Origin: Anaerolineales bacterium
Lineage (GTDB): Bacteria > Chloroflexota > Anaerolineae > Anaerolineales > Villigracilaceae
NCBI GenBank assembly: GCA_030834895.1
Contig: JAUQXA010000025.1
Coordinates: 60,219 to 124,218 of the forward strand
Reading direction: 5' to 3'
Length of the DNA: 64,000 nucleotides
Below are positions 50,880-60,321 of this stretch, one piece after another; positions within the stretch are counted from its first letter, which is position 1; each line of letters starts with the position of its first letter. Made by a program: the position numbers and the translations under genes. Below the pieces are notes generated by a model, which saw only the letters and a list, made by a program, of their open reading frames with translations, was not told the DNA's origin and made no database searches.

Positions 50880-52298
50880 ATGCTCAGCAAAAAAATCGCA
50901 CCTAGTGATTTTGTTGGTCGAGGAAAAATAGTTAACACAGATAAGACAATTCCAGTCATTATTCATGGTACCTATAATCCTTACGAACCTGGACCGACAT
51001 TCTGCACCGTCGCGCCGGATGGTAGGCGAAAAAGCTTAGGCGACCTGTCTAATCCCGAAGAAATAGAAATTAGAGCAACAACCAATGATGGGAAAGATAT
51101 CACGATTTTAGGACTAGATCAAATCACGATAACACATCTTGGTTCTCAAACAATATGTCAAGGCACCGCAAAGTATTTCATCAAAGGACAACTGAAAACT
51201 TTTGCTGCGCAGGGCAACGAGATACATTGTAGCCTTTTCATTCCTTATACACCGCTCGCGAAGGCGGACGCGCACTATACCAGGTCTTATGATGGAACCA
51301 TTACGCTTAGTGAGAGAAGCAACCGAAACGGCATAAAGTGGAATACACCTCTTGGGCTGGCTGAGCTAATAGACCACTATGATTATGTTGAGGATAAGGT
51401 TGGAATTGACGCGGCCACAATACGAATCAGGAGATGTCAAGCGCATTTGGTGATCAAGCCAAAAGGAAGGTATTCTCTCGAGAAGTTGATTCGAGGTTTA
51501 CCAGATGCTTTTGACGAAACATTTTGGTTTATATCTTTCTTAAGTCGTAAGCGAATTGTCTGGCACAGTGTTGAGGTTAATGCGTTTCCCAGTGAGGGAA
51601 GTTCAGAATTTAGAGAAGCCGTGGCACATCGTCAATCGTGGCTTGGTTTTCTTGAGGAACAGCGCTATGAGCAAACATCGATAGATATCCTTCTAAAAAT
51701 AAACGAACTAAGAAATGGATTATTCGAAAAACTACATGAAAATTTTATGGCATCACCGTACAAGACCCTCATCAGGCGAACAATTCCTTTCCTCATAATG
51801 TCTTATGAACAGGGATATTTTGAATCTCATATTGCGAACACATATTCAGCCCTCGAAACCATGGTTGCAGGATTAAGCTCTGATGCAGATCAGGATGTGG
51901 GTCTCTTGTTGTCCACGGGTGACTTCAGACATCTAACCAAGAAATTGAAAGATGTTATTCGAGCAGAGATTGACGATGGAGATATTCAGGATGGAATTTC
52001 GAGTAAGCTAGGAGAATTAAATCGACGTCCAATTCTTGATAGGCTAACCACTCTATTAGAAAGATATCAAGTACCTATGGCACAATTATGGCCACCTGAT
52101 TCGAACATAAAAGAGCAGCTCCATCAAATAATCAAAAGGCGAAACTTATATATTCATCAAGGTCGCATTGATGACTTCCATCAATACTATCGTGATTACA
52201 CTCGTTTAAGAATCTTGGTAGAACTATGGATCCTGAAATTATTGGAATGTCCTGACGAGGCGATTAATAGTGTGGCAATCAAAATATTTGTGAAATAA
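50880..52298 (+). CDS. Cassette 1: HEPN-motif protein, possibly ApeA-like
   Basis: The 472-residue soluble protein has a beta-rich N-terminal half (GRGKIVNTDKTIPVIIHGTYNPYEPGPTFCTVAPDG...) and a helical C-terminal half ending KRRNLYIHQGRIDDFHQYYRDYTRLR. Arg421-x4-His426 fits the R-x4-6-H RNase motif of HEPN domains. An N-terminal beta domain joined to a C-terminal HEPN recalls ApeA, an abortive-infection protein, but I cannot prove the family from sequence alone. It is the cassette nearest to Pc and so the best expressed. It is AT-rich relative to core genes. Confidence 0.6.
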   Translation: MLSKKIAPSDFVGRGKIVNTDKTIPVIIHGTYNPYEPGPTFCTVAPDGRRKSLGDLSNPEEIEIRATTNDGKDITILGLDQITITHLGSQTICQGTAKYFIKGQLKTFAAQGNEIHCSLFIPYTPLAKADAHYTRSYDGTITLSERSNRNGIKWNTPLGLAELIDHYDYVEDKVGIDAATIRIRRCQAHLVIKPKGRYSLEKLIRGLPDAFDETFWFISFLSRKRIVWHSVEVNAFPSEGSSEFREAVAHRQSWLGFLEEQRYEQTSIDILLKINELRNGLFEKLHENFMASPYKTLIRRTIPFLIMSYEQGYFESHIANTYSALETMVAGLSSDADQDVGLLLSTGDFRHLTKKLKDVIRAEIDDGDIQDGISSKLGELNRRPILDRLTTLLERYQVPMAQLWPPDSNIKEQLHQIIKRRNLYIHQGRIDDFHQYYRDYTRLRILVELWILKLLECPDEAINSVAIKIFVK

Positions 52299-52319
52299 TT
52301 GTCTGTTAGGTAAAACACC

Positions 52320-52449
52320 GCCTAACACAGCGTGCACCCGACGGGTGGGAGTCTGCGCGTTTTCAAGCAGTTTGTGTGGCTTGAAGTTGGTTCCGGTAAA
52401 GTAGCGTGGTCTCGTCCCGCCCACCCGCGGGTAACGCTCCCCGTTAGCC
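52320..52449 (+). repeat. attC 1 (end of cassette 1)
   Basis: R'' GCCTAAC (52320-52326) and R' GTTAGCC (52443-52449). The left arm GCGTGCACCCGACGGGTGGG pairs with CCCACCCGCGGGTAACGC near the right end, leaving an unpaired G and A. Crossover is between 52443 and 52444. Confidence 0.92.
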
Positions 52450-52558
52450 AGCAGATATTATGCAAAGTTGGACTGTGGGCAAAATAATAAAGGATGAAAA
52501 CAAAATCCGTTCACTCTTACTTGCCGCAACTGTCAGCAATACATTGGAGTAACTCTCT

Positions 52559-55486
52559 ATGCTTGATAAGAAAAAAGTAGTAGATGCATTGTTAGACATT
52601 GTATTCTTTGGTGATCCCTTACCTGGAGTCAAGGAGCTCATTAGCTCAGCAATTACTAATACAGTGTCGAGAAGCCCTAAGGAACTTTGGGAAGAGATTT
52701 TTATAAATTCATTTAGGGTGGCAATTAAGGAAATGCAGCCAATCCTTAAGCGTTATGCGGATACAGACGGCGAAATCAACCTCAATGAAAATGAACTGGC
52801 AATAGCTCTAAATCAAGATCTGGCATCTGTAGTGTCTCAAAAAACGGCCTCAGATCTGTCAGATGAAGCATTTATTGATAGTCTGGCAAAGGCTTTATCA
52901 ATGCGTGAGGCATTGGTCATTGGCGGCAATACATTGAGTGGCGCTGACTATCAGCAGTTAGTTTGGAGAGCAGTTCAATCAGCATCCGAAATATTTCGTC
53001 AAACAATTCTTAGTAATGATGAGGCGTTTCGCTTTGCTTTACTTAGAGAATCCGAATCTACACAAGCGATAATAAAAGAGGTTAAAAGTCGTCAAGACAT
53101 CCTTCAGGATACGCAAAACTATCTCGTCCAAGTATTTGGATTCAATATTAAACTTTCCGAGCGCGTGGAACAGAAATTAGATCAACTCATTGCCAAAGTT
53201 TCGGAAAGAGACGATCAACTTGAATCTCCGAAAGAGCTATTAAGTGAGCAGCTTAGTGCGGTAATCATTGAAAGAGCTGAAACTGTGCCAGATTTGCCCG
53301 ATAAACTTTTTGGCCGTGACGATCTAATAGTGACCATAGAAAATTTGATCAACGACAAGAAGCAGATACTCGTCCAAGGTTTCAGTGGCATAGGCAAAAC
53401 CGCCTTAGTCTCAACAATAGTAGCAAACCACATCAGGAGTGGTAAAGGAAAAGCCATATGGATTAGGATTGGTCATGCTCACGCAGACAGGGTGTTTGAC
53501 ACATTAGGAAATGCTCTAGATGCCACAAAACAAATTTCGAGCAAAATGGGTGATGCAAAAATCCATGCAGTGAACGAGCTTTTGTATCAGTCTGGCGTGA
53601 GCTTGTTGATTTTCGATGACGCACTTGATGGTTACTCCTTAAACCATATTTGCAAAGCAATACCAAAGAGCATGCCTTTCTTAGTAACATCTCGTTATCG
53701 CTATCCAACATTTAAACTAGTTGAAGTAAATCCATTAAGTGGCTCTGCCTCTTTAGAATTACTCAGTTATTTTGCAGACAATGATTATGAAGATGATGAA
53801 TACGCGTCTCGGCTTACGAGAGCGCTTGGAAATCTTCCCTTTTCACTTCGAATCGCAGCATTAACCTTATCCGTTGACAAAATTACTCCCAAAGCATTAC
53901 TTGAACGAATTGAAAATGCTCCTCATGATTTGACAATCCCGCAAAACTTTAGCGAGAGAGGTAAAGAAAATATTGTTCATCTTCTTCAAGCCAGTTTAAG
54001 CGATGTCAATATCGAGGTTCAGAGGATTTTTATGTCTTTTGGCGCTTTGTTTGCTCCATATGCGACTCTTGAACTACTAGCAATATACAATGCCGAAATC
54101 TTAAGCGGCATGTCACTTCTCAAAGATGATGAAATGCCCAATCCAGAAAAGGAAAAACTATTCTTTGAGCTCTTGCAAAATCCAGAACCTTTGTTAAAAG
54201 AGGAGACATTTAACATTAAGTTGGTTACCCAAGCGGTTGCAGATTTACATCGGCGTGGTTTAATTGACTATATTCCACAGTCCAAGGAAAAATCATCCTA
54301 TTATAGAATTCATGATTTAGCTTTCAGCTATACAAAAACGCTATCAAAACAAAAAGATTATCATAAAGGTCTTGATGCGTGTCTGATCTATTGTGAGAAA
54401 CATCATGATATAGAAAGCATTCCACTGCTTTATCCCGTCCTTGAAAATTTGATTGAGGCAGCTAAATGGGCTACTAAGGAAGAACGCTTTGCTAACATGG
54501 ATCGAATAGTGGCTTGCCTAACTGCGTCAAGCAGACTGTTGTTTGAAAAGGAGCTTTTTGGTGTAGCCGTAGATTTGCTTGTATATGCTGTCTGGGCGGC
54601 CAGAAACTTTGGTGAATATGAAATCGCCGCAGAGCATTCTTTGCAGCTTTCAAATGCTTATTTTAGTCTCGCTCAACATAAGAGTGCTATTGCGAGCGCA
54701 AATATGGCTCTTCGAACCTTTCAGCGAGTGGAAGACAAAAAAGGTGAGGCTTTTGCTTATAGTGAATTAGGCATGAGCTACGCAGAAATCGGAGAATACG
54801 AGCAAGCTCTTGACTATGATATGAGAGCTTTGGCGTTGTTAGAGAAATTAGGGGAACTAAAAGCAGCCGAGGGAGCGTCCCATAATATCGGGTTGATTTA
54901 CTATTATCAAGGAGACTATAAAAAGGCACTTGAGTACTTCGAGAAGGGTCAACATAAGGATTCAGGGATTTTAACCAATATCGGTCTAATTTATAGCAAC
55001 CTAGGGAATCTCGATCAGGCGATCGAATATCACCAAGAAGCTTTAGTCCTGGCCAGAGAGCAGGGAAAAAAGAGTAGCATCGGGGCTATATTGGCTAATA
55101 TTGCACATACATACCAAGCAATGAAGAATTTTGAACAATCTTTGTCTTACTATTTTGAAGCTTTAGAATTAGTTCAAGAAGCTGGTCATAAAACTTATGA
55201 GGCAAATATTCTTGGAGATATTGGTGCCACATATATGTTTTTAGGTCAATACAAAGCAGCACTCGAATATATGACTCAATCTAGGATGATGCATCACGAA
55301 ATTGGAGACAAACGTGCCGAGGCTGGAGACCTCCTAAATATAGGACTGGTTCAAATCTCTCTAAATCAAAGGGATTTGGCAATGGAAAACCTAAACAACG
55401 CATATAAGATCGCAACTGTAATTGGAGTTATGCCACTCATCAGCAGAATTGAATTTGCCATAAAATGGGCTGGTGAGCAATCCTAA
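52559..55486 (+). CDS. Cassette 2: STAND NTPase with C-terminal TPR repeats
   Basis: The 975-residue protein has an N-terminal helical effector or adaptor region (1-250). An NB-ARC-like ATPase follows (LFGRDDLIVTIENLI...), with Walker A GFSGIGKT (274-281, Lys280), Walker B SLLIFDDA (Asp353/Asp354), an arginine-sensor FLVTSRYR and the winged-helix LGNLPFSLRIAALTL. Then comes a long run of tetratricopeptide repeats (about 680-960, e.g. EYEQALDYDMRALALLEKLGE, GNLDQAIEYHQEALVLAREQG). STAND proteins oligomerise on sensing a ligand; several bacterial ones (Avs) are anti-phage sensors. No nuclease effector is recognisable. At 3.25 kb this is a very large cassette. Confidence 0.82.
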   Translation: MLDKKKVVDALLDIVFFGDPLPGVKELISSAITNTVSRSPKELWEEIFINSFRVAIKEMQPILKRYADTDGEINLNENELAIALNQDLASVVSQKTASDLSDEAFIDSLAKALSMREALVIGGNTLSGADYQQLVWRAVQSASEIFRQTILSNDEAFRFALLRESESTQAIIKEVKSRQDILQDTQNYLVQVFGFNIKLSERVEQKLDQLIAKVSERDDQLESPKELLSEQLSAVIIERAETVPDLPDKLFGRDDLIVTIENLINDKKQILVQGFSGIGKTALVSTIVANHIRSGKGKAIWIRIGHAHADRVFDTLGNALDATKQISSKMGDAKIHAVNELLYQSGVSLLIFDDALDGYSLNHICKAIPKSMPFLVTSRYRYPTFKLVEVNPLSGSASLELLSYFADNDYEDDEYASRLTRALGNLPFSLRIAALTLSVDKITPKALLERIENAPHDLTIPQNFSERGKENIVHLLQASLSDVNIEVQRIFMSFGALFAPYATLELLAIYNAEILSGMSLLKDDEMPNPEKEKLFFELLQNPEPLLKEETFNIKLVTQAVADLHRRGLIDYIPQSKEKSSYYRIHDLAFSYTKTLSKQKDYHKGLDACLIYCEKHHDIESIPLLYPVLENLIEAAKWATKEERFANMDRIVACLTASSRLLFEKELFGVAVDLLVYAVWAARNFGEYEIAAEHSLQLSNAYFSLAQHKSAIASANMALRTFQRVEDKKGEAFAYSELGMSYAEIGEYEQALDYDMRALALLEKLGELKAAEGASHNIGLIYYYQGDYKKALEYFEKGQHKDSGILTNIGLIYSNLGNLDQAIEYHQEALVLAREQGKKSSIGAILANIAHTYQAMKNFEQSLSYYFEALELVQEAGHKTYEANILGDIGATYMFLGQYKAALEYMTQSRMMHHEIGDKRAEAGDLLNIGLVQISLNQRDLAMENLNNAYKIATVIGVMPLISRIEFAIKWAGEQS

Positions 55487-55572
55487 AATTTACAATTTGC
55501 CTGCAATGCTTTGCTCGCTGTATGTGTCTGATGTTTTACCCTATCGAGAAGTTGGTTCCGTTAATTTCTGCT

Positions 55573-55702
55573 GGCTAACAAAGCGTGCACCCGACGTGTG
55601 GGAGTCTGCGGCATTTTCAGGCTTTTTTCTGGCTTCAAGCTTTTTCTACATCTCAAACATTGTCCACGCCCGCCCACACGCGGGTAACGCAAACCGTTGT
55701 GC
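55573..55702 (+). repeat. attC 2 (end of cassette 2)
   Basis: R'' GGCTAAC (55573-55579) and R' GTTGTGC (55696-55702). The arms GCGTGCACCCGACGTGTGGG and CCCACACGCGGGTAACGC pair with the same unpaired G and A. Complementarity between cassette start and R'' side extends 12 bases (GTTAGCCAGCAG against CTGCTGGCTAAC). Confidence 0.93.
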
Positions 55703-55734
55703 CGCTCCGCTGAAATCAAAGGGATTTTTATTTC

Positions 55735-56517
55735 ATGTCAACAAGTGCTGAAAATTTTTTCTCCAATCCAGAGCCGTTACTTGCCACACTCGCTCGTTTA
55801 TTTGCATCAGAAGGCGCTGCGCGAGAAGTTGCCATTCTTGCAAATTCAACAGCGTCTATGAAACAGACCAATTATGATAATTGGAATGGCGGAACGTATG
55901 GATACACTTTATATTTACAAGTCCCATACTGGTTCTTTAATCAAATTGGTAGTGAATTAGAAAATTCCGAAAATAAGATTTCTGAAAAAGCGTTATTTTT
56001 ACTCAAGCCTTATGGTAATGATAACGAGTATCTTGAAAAAGTTTCCATAGCACCTGCATTAGCCGATGACGAAAACTGGCGAGATAAAGCAAAAGCATGG
56101 TTAACAGGCGATGGAGTTTCTAATCAAGGGAGAGTCCGTTCAGACAACATTGCTTCAAGAACGATGGATGGTTTATTATTCAGGTCTCAACCTGAGATTT
56201 ATTTGTATAAAGCCCTAAAATCTTCTGGTGTGTCTTTTGCCCCGTTGCCTGTTTTTGTTCGTGGTGGTGAAAATTATAGACGTATCGAACCAGATTTTTT
56301 CTTGGTCAAAGATGGAATTGCGTTAGTAGTGGAAGTAGATGGCGACACAGTTCATCACGAGACACCCGCAGAAGCACATGCGAGAACTACTATGCTCGCC
56401 CATGAAGGCGTTCATGTCGAAAGAGTAAGGGCAAGTGAATGTGAAACTCAGGAACTTGCAAATACCTGTGCCAAGAAAATTATGCAGGCTATTGCAAAAT
56501 TAAAGGCGTCTCGGTAG
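55735..56517 (+). CDS. Cassette 3: PD-(D/E)xK-like nuclease, DUF559-type C-terminus
   Basis: In this 260-residue protein, residues about 150-258 look like the DUF559/Vsr fold: SQPEIYLYKALKSSG (Glu154), RIEPDFFLVKDGIALVVEVDGDTVHHETPAEAHARTTMLAHEGVHVERVRASE, with Asp187, Glu200 and Asp202 as the metal-binding set and a following His pair. The N-terminal 145 residues are not recognised. Activity as a DNA endonuclease is inferred from the fold. An AAAGGGA ribosome site precedes the ATG. Confidence 0.68.
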   Translation: MSTSAENFFSNPEPLLATLARLFASEGAAREVAILANSTASMKQTNYDNWNGGTYGYTLYLQVPYWFFNQIGSELENSENKISEKALFLLKPYGNDNEYLEKVSIAPALADDENWRDKAKAWLTGDGVSNQGRVRSDNIASRTMDGLLFRSQPEIYLYKALKSSGVSFAPLPVFVRGGENYRRIEPDFFLVKDGIALVVEVDGDTVHHETPAEAHARTTMLAHEGVHVERVRASECETQELANTCAKKIMQAIAKLKASR

Positions 56518-56528
56518 GCAAAAAGCGG

Positions 56529-56656
56529 CACAACAAAGCGTGCACCCGACGTGTGGGAGTCTGCGCGATTTACAGGCTTTTTTCTGGCTTCGAGTTTTTT
56601 CTGCTCCCAAGCAGAGTCCACGCCCACCCACACGCGGGTAACGCAAACCGTTGGGC
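56529..56656 (+). repeat. attC 3 (end of cassette 3)
   Basis: R'' GCACAAC (56529-56535) and R' GTTGGGC (56650-56656). It has the same arm design as attC 2. The rare TTGTGC core at the start of cassette 3 is matched exactly by this R''. Confidence 0.93.
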
Positions 56657-56785
56657 GCTAGCCGAGTAGAATATGTTACAAACGCAAAAGCGAACGCGGT
56701 TTGATTTTTCTTTTTGAGAGTCGTAGAATGGAAGTGGCGAATTTGGCGTTATTCTTCCGCCGCTTATAAACAGATAGGTCATCAA

Positions 56786-56857
56786 ATGACTGGTAAACAC
56801 ATCGGTGGCGCAATGGTGGGTCTGCGCGGGTCCACGCTTGCAGGAGAGACAGTATGA
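56786..56857 (+). CDS. Possible 23-codon leader ORF in cassette 4
   Basis: ATG ACT GGT AAA... runs 23 codons and its TGA overlaps the ATG of the next gene (ATGA). It could couple translation of the membrane protein. There is no clear ribosome site, so it may be chance. Confidence 0.3.
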   Translation: MTGKHIGGAMVGLRGSTLAGETV

Positions 56858-57141
56858 CAAGTAACGACAGCTCATCTAGCGAGCGTCCACATGATATGGA
56901 CGAAGCTAACAACAGGTTTAACCGACCGATCCGTCACATCCCTGATCATGATAGTGCCGATGATGCCCTTGCAGGATTTATAGGTATGGTCGTTGGAATA
57001 CTGCTGCTAGCTGGGGTGTGGGTGGAACACCGCGCCAAAAGCGGAAATCTCGTTGAAGGAATCGGCGAAGCGGTAGTTGCGATTATGCTGATTGTCCTGG
57101 CTTGTATTTGGGGCTACTACGATACGAATAAAAAATACTAA
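56854..57141 (+). CDS. Cassette 4: small two-helix membrane protein
   Basis: The 95-residue protein has a polar, acidic N-terminus (about 1-40) and two hydrophobic helices (FIGMVVGILLLAGVWV, about 43-60; AVVAIMLIVLACIWGYY, about 73-90). A CAGGAGAGAC ribosome site precedes it. I do not recognise the family. Small membrane proteins are common in integron cassettes and in toxin or defence modules, but no function can be claimed. 57142-57298 holds no gene. Confidence 0.6.
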   Translation: MTSNDSSSSERPHDMDEANNRFNRPIRHIPDHDSADDALAGFIGMVVGILLLAGVWVEHRAKSGNLVEGIGEAVVAIMLIVLACIWGYYDTNKKY

Positions 57142-57298
57142 TGATGCCCTAACTTGTTGATTCCAGACGCCCACCGTAGTGTGTACCCGACCGAATGAAC
57201 AACCCGAAAACGTACTCTGGCAGGACTTATACTCAAAACTACTACGGGTGGACACACAGGAACACCATTGTGTCCCTTGAATTTGATGAATGAAAACC

Positions 57299-57428
57299 GC
57301 CCAACACCGCATGCACCCGACGCTGGGGATTCTGGCGCGATTCCAAGCCTTTTTCTACGCCTCAGCATTTTCCCAGTCGGACGGCGTCCCGCCGCCCGCC
57401 CCAGCGCGGGTAACGCAAACCGTTGGGC
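57299..57428 (+). repeat. attC 4 (end of cassette 4)
   Basis: R'' GCCCAAC (57299-57305) and R' GTTGGGC (57422-57428). The left arm (CATGCACCCGACGCTGGGG) pairs with CCCCAGCGCGGGTAACGC. The central part repeats attC 9 almost word for word. Confidence 0.93.
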
Positions 57429-57539
57429 GCTTGTCTCAGATAACCATTTGGCGATTCTGTATAATACAAAGATGATTTTGGTTCAGAATTAGTAACTAGT
57501 GCCGCTGCCGCACACACATGCATAAGAAAGGAATCCTTA

Positions 57540-58025
57540 ATGGTCGAAGAGCAAATTAATCTCCTAGCTTTCTACAAAGGGTGGGATGCCTATCAGGCTC
57601 TCTTGATTAAAGCGATTGCACCACTTTCCTCTGACCAACTCGACCTACGAGTTGCTCCACAACTGCGCTCTGTAGGTGAAAATGTTGCTCATATTATTAG
57701 TGGTCGTGTCAGTAATTTCTTGGTTCTAGGCGAAGCAGATGCTGAGATAGCTCTATTAGAAAAATGGGATGTAGACGGCGCTCCTCCACGTAGTGCTGCC
57801 GAGTTGATTAGGGGGCTTGAGACTACTTGGCAGATGATTCAGAATGCTCTCGTTCGCTGGACACCAGCTAACTTGGAGGATGTATTCGTGGATGGACAGG
57901 GCGAGAATGCGCCTCACCTCACACGTCAATCGATAATCTGGAGCACCATTAAACATGATCTCCACCACAGTGGCGAAGTATCTCTCACGCTTGGCACGCA
58001 CCATGTAGAGGCACTCGATCTCTAA
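57540..58025 (+). CDS. Cassette 5: DinB-fold protein
   Basis: The 161-residue four-helix protein has the DinB/YfiT metal triad: His51 (VGENVAHIISGR), His139 and His143 (IKHDLHHSGEVS). NLLAFYKGWDAYQALLIKAIAPLSSDQLDLR is the typical first helix. The superfamily includes thiol transferases and stress-induced proteins. The reaction here is unknown. Confidence 0.8.
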   Translation: MVEEQINLLAFYKGWDAYQALLIKAIAPLSSDQLDLRVAPQLRSVGENVAHIISGRVSNFLVLGEADAEIALLEKWDVDGAPPRSAAELIRGLETTWQMIQNALVRWTPANLEDVFVDGQGENAPHLTRQSIIWSTIKHDLHHSGEVSLTLGTHHVEALDL

Positions 58026-58108
58026 TGCAGTTTTTTCAGAGTTGCATTTATCAAGCAGCTCCTCAATTCTAAATATGTGTATGCTAGACTATAGTCAAGG
58101 CAAGAAAC

Positions 58109-58239
58109 GCCCAACACAGCGTGCACCTGACGCTGGGGATTCTGGCGAAAATCTCAGGCAGTTTTTTACGCCTTGGCATTTTCCCAGTTGGACGGCTTCG
58201 CCGTCCCCGCCCCAGCGCAGGTAACGCAAACCGTTGGCT
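58109..58239 (+). repeat. attC 5 (end of cassette 5)
   Basis: R'' GCCCAAC (58109-58115) and R' GTTGGCT (58233-58239). The left arm GCGTGCACCTGACGCTGGGG pairs with CCCCAGCGCAGGTAACGC; the C-to-T change in the left arm is matched by G-to-A on the right. Confidence 0.93.
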
Positions 58240-58288
58240 TGCTAATAATAACGAAAATGGATGATAATGTATCTAAAGGGAAAAAATC

Positions 58289-59545
58289 ATGGTCTCCAAT
58301 AATATCAATTTGCTCATTACTCCGTCAGCAAAGACTATCAAAGCCACTTTCATAGAAATAGAGGCATCCTCAGAAATTATCAAAAAAGACATTGGTTCTT
58401 TGCTTGTCACACTGAAAGACGTTAATGAGATATTTGAAGTAGTTACCAATTCAAGTAATTTCAATTCACAATTACGGTCACTCAACCCAATATCATGGTC
58501 AATACCTGCTACAGCAAAACTTGTGATAGATGTAGCCACAAAATACCTAACACAAAGAACTGGTTTTTCATTTACAGATTGGACTAATTTTTTTAGTAGT
58601 GTACTAACGAAATTTAGCAACTATGTTGACGGACTAGACAAACTATCAGAGATTTTGAAAAAATACGACGACAATACTCCAGAGGGAGATGCTACAGAGA
58701 CTAAAAAAGATGAAGCGTATGTTTTACAAGTCAAATCAGAAACTCAGGCGTGGAAAAGTTATGTTGAACAAATTGCAAAATTAAGTTTAGCCCTAGACTC
58801 AATTATGGACGCCCAGCGAGAAACTGAGACCCAAATAAACCAGAACAGCAAACCCTTCGATAATGTTACTGATGATATACAAAAAATTTGGGGAGGGCTA
58901 ACCGACAAGGCAGATACAATTACAAGTGATAAAGCCAGTGAAGTCCAAAAGCGATTAATCAAATGGTTTTTCTCATCTATCTCTGGCGTAAAAGGCAAAA
59001 CAAAAGAGTTTACAAAGCAAACAAAAGAATTGTCACCAAAGTTGTCTGATTTAGAAAATCTTTTAGAGCTGGAAATTGCACAACTTCAAGCGTATGCAAG
59101 TAAAATAAAAAAAGAGGAAACCGCAATACTCGGTGCGCGGGTCTCCGCAACAATTATTATTCCCCAGCTTAAAAACAGAATCGACAATTGCAGAAAAGAA
59201 ATCCTTGACTACAACAACTATTTAATAAAGCTAAATTCTGAACTTGAAAAACAAAATATTTCGGAACAAACTTACGAAATTCTTGCAAATGAATACAAAG
59301 ACGCACTTGAAACAGCAAGTAAAATCTTGAGCAAGTCGTTAGCAGAGGCGGAAATATGGAAAAGGGAAGGAGTAATGTTATTGGAAAATGCAATTCAGTT
59401 AGCAAACAAAGAACTGGAAATAATTCGAGCAAGAAAACTATCTGGTCAAATCGCGGACATGGATGAAGTGAAAAAGAAAAGCAAATCACTCAATGATGAA
59501 ATCCGCAGACTTGAAAAAGCAAGAGAAGCAATCGGTTTGTTGTAA
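58289..59545 (+). CDS. Cassette 6, gene 1: long coiled-coil protein
   Basis: I do not recognise this 418-residue protein. After a mixed N-terminus (1-125) it is nearly all helix with heptad-like stretches (about 140-415), rich in Lys, Glu, Gln and Asn, ending MDEVKKKSKSLNDEIRRLEKAREAIGLL. It has no signal peptide and no long hydrophobic helix. It resembles scaffolding or pore-toxin-type helical bundles (alpha-helical toxins share this look), which is only an impression. It is the first of three genes in one cassette. Confidence 0.6.
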   Translation: MVSNNINLLITPSAKTIKATFIEIEASSEIIKKDIGSLLVTLKDVNEIFEVVTNSSNFNSQLRSLNPISWSIPATAKLVIDVATKYLTQRTGFSFTDWTNFFSSVLTKFSNYVDGLDKLSEILKKYDDNTPEGDATETKKDEAYVLQVKSETQAWKSYVEQIAKLSLALDSIMDAQRETETQINQNSKPFDNVTDDIQKIWGGLTDKADTITSDKASEVQKRLIKWFFSSISGVKGKTKEFTKQTKELSPKLSDLENLLELEIAQLQAYASKIKKEETAILGARVSATIIIPQLKNRIDNCRKEILDYNNYLIKLNSELEKQNISEQTYEILANEYKDALETASKILSKSLAEAEIWKREGVMLLENAIQLANKELEIIRARKLSGQIADMDEVKKKSKSLNDEIRRLEKAREAIGLL

Positions 59546-59566
59546 AAATTTCAAAGGAGGTTTCCC

Positions 59567-60277
59567 ATGAAAGAGCTAAACTTACGAAAGAAGAAGTTCT
59601 ACAGTGCAACAATGCGGTCTTTTATTCTGCTGGTGGTGCTATTTATCCTATTGGCAGTATCAGACGATATTAAAATGTTGCAAAATCAAAAAATTGACTT
59701 GGGTAAAGGTGAATTTATAACGGGCGTCCATATTGCCAAAGCCCTCCTAACTTTATTCATAGTTGGCATACTTTTTAATTTTGCCTATGTCGCTGAGACT
59801 CAACTTCCCTTTATCATAGCAAAAGTTCCTCAAAGCGGATTGGTAATCTCTTCTGCTGTTCATATTGGCGTTATCTTTATCGCCTATATTAACCTGTTAG
59901 AAGTTGCAACAGAAAGGAATGGCGTAAATCAAGTATTTAATGCCGTTTTCTTGTTCTTATTATGCATTCCACTTTTCAGGGGAGGCAAAGCACTTTATGA
60001 AGGGATAGACAGCTTTGCAAATCAAGCCGTGAAAGTACTTGACGAACCAAAGCCGTCAATTAATAATTTTTCGCAATCCATAGTTTGCAAAAATTGCAAT
60101 ACTGAAAACGACATCTCTGCAAAGCATTGCATCGAATGCGGATATAACCTTCAAGAGCCAAAGAACCCTCAGCAATTTATTTTATGTCCCCAGTGTGGCG
60201 AAAAGAATCAGCCAAGCGCAAAACATTGCGGCGAGTGTGGCACAAATTTAACAAAGACAGCGGCAAAGCCATTGTAG
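59567..60277 (+). CDS. Cassette 6, gene 2: membrane protein with two zinc ribbons
   Basis: The 236-residue protein has four hydrophobic helices (about 16-34, 53-78, 85-107, 118-136), then a cytoplasmic tail with two zinc-ribbon motifs: CKNCNTENDISAKHCIEC and CPQCGEKNQPSAKHCGEC. Such tails mediate protein contacts. It starts 21 bases after the coiled-coil gene with an AAAGGAGG ribosome site, so the genes are cotranscribed. The family is not recognised. Confidence 0.65.
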   Translation: MKELNLRKKKFYSATMRSFILLVVLFILLAVSDDIKMLQNQKIDLGKGEFITGVHIAKALLTLFIVGILFNFAYVAETQLPFIIAKVPQSGLVISSAVHIGVIFIAYINLLEVATERNGVNQVFNAVFLFLLCIPLFRGGKALYEGIDSFANQAVKVLDEPKPSINNFSQSIVCKNCNTENDISAKHCIECGYNLQEPKNPQQFILCPQCGEKNQPSAKHCGECGTNLTKTAAKPL

Positions 60278-60321
60278 GTTTTTTGCCAAAACGTATTTCA
60301 AATAGCTAAAAGAGCTACAGC

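Noticed and set aside
57142..57298. A second attC or decayed cassette inside cassette 4
   Set aside because: GTGTGTACCCGACC and CTACGGGTGGACACAC are suggestive, but no R'' or R' core is present and the stem does not pair well.
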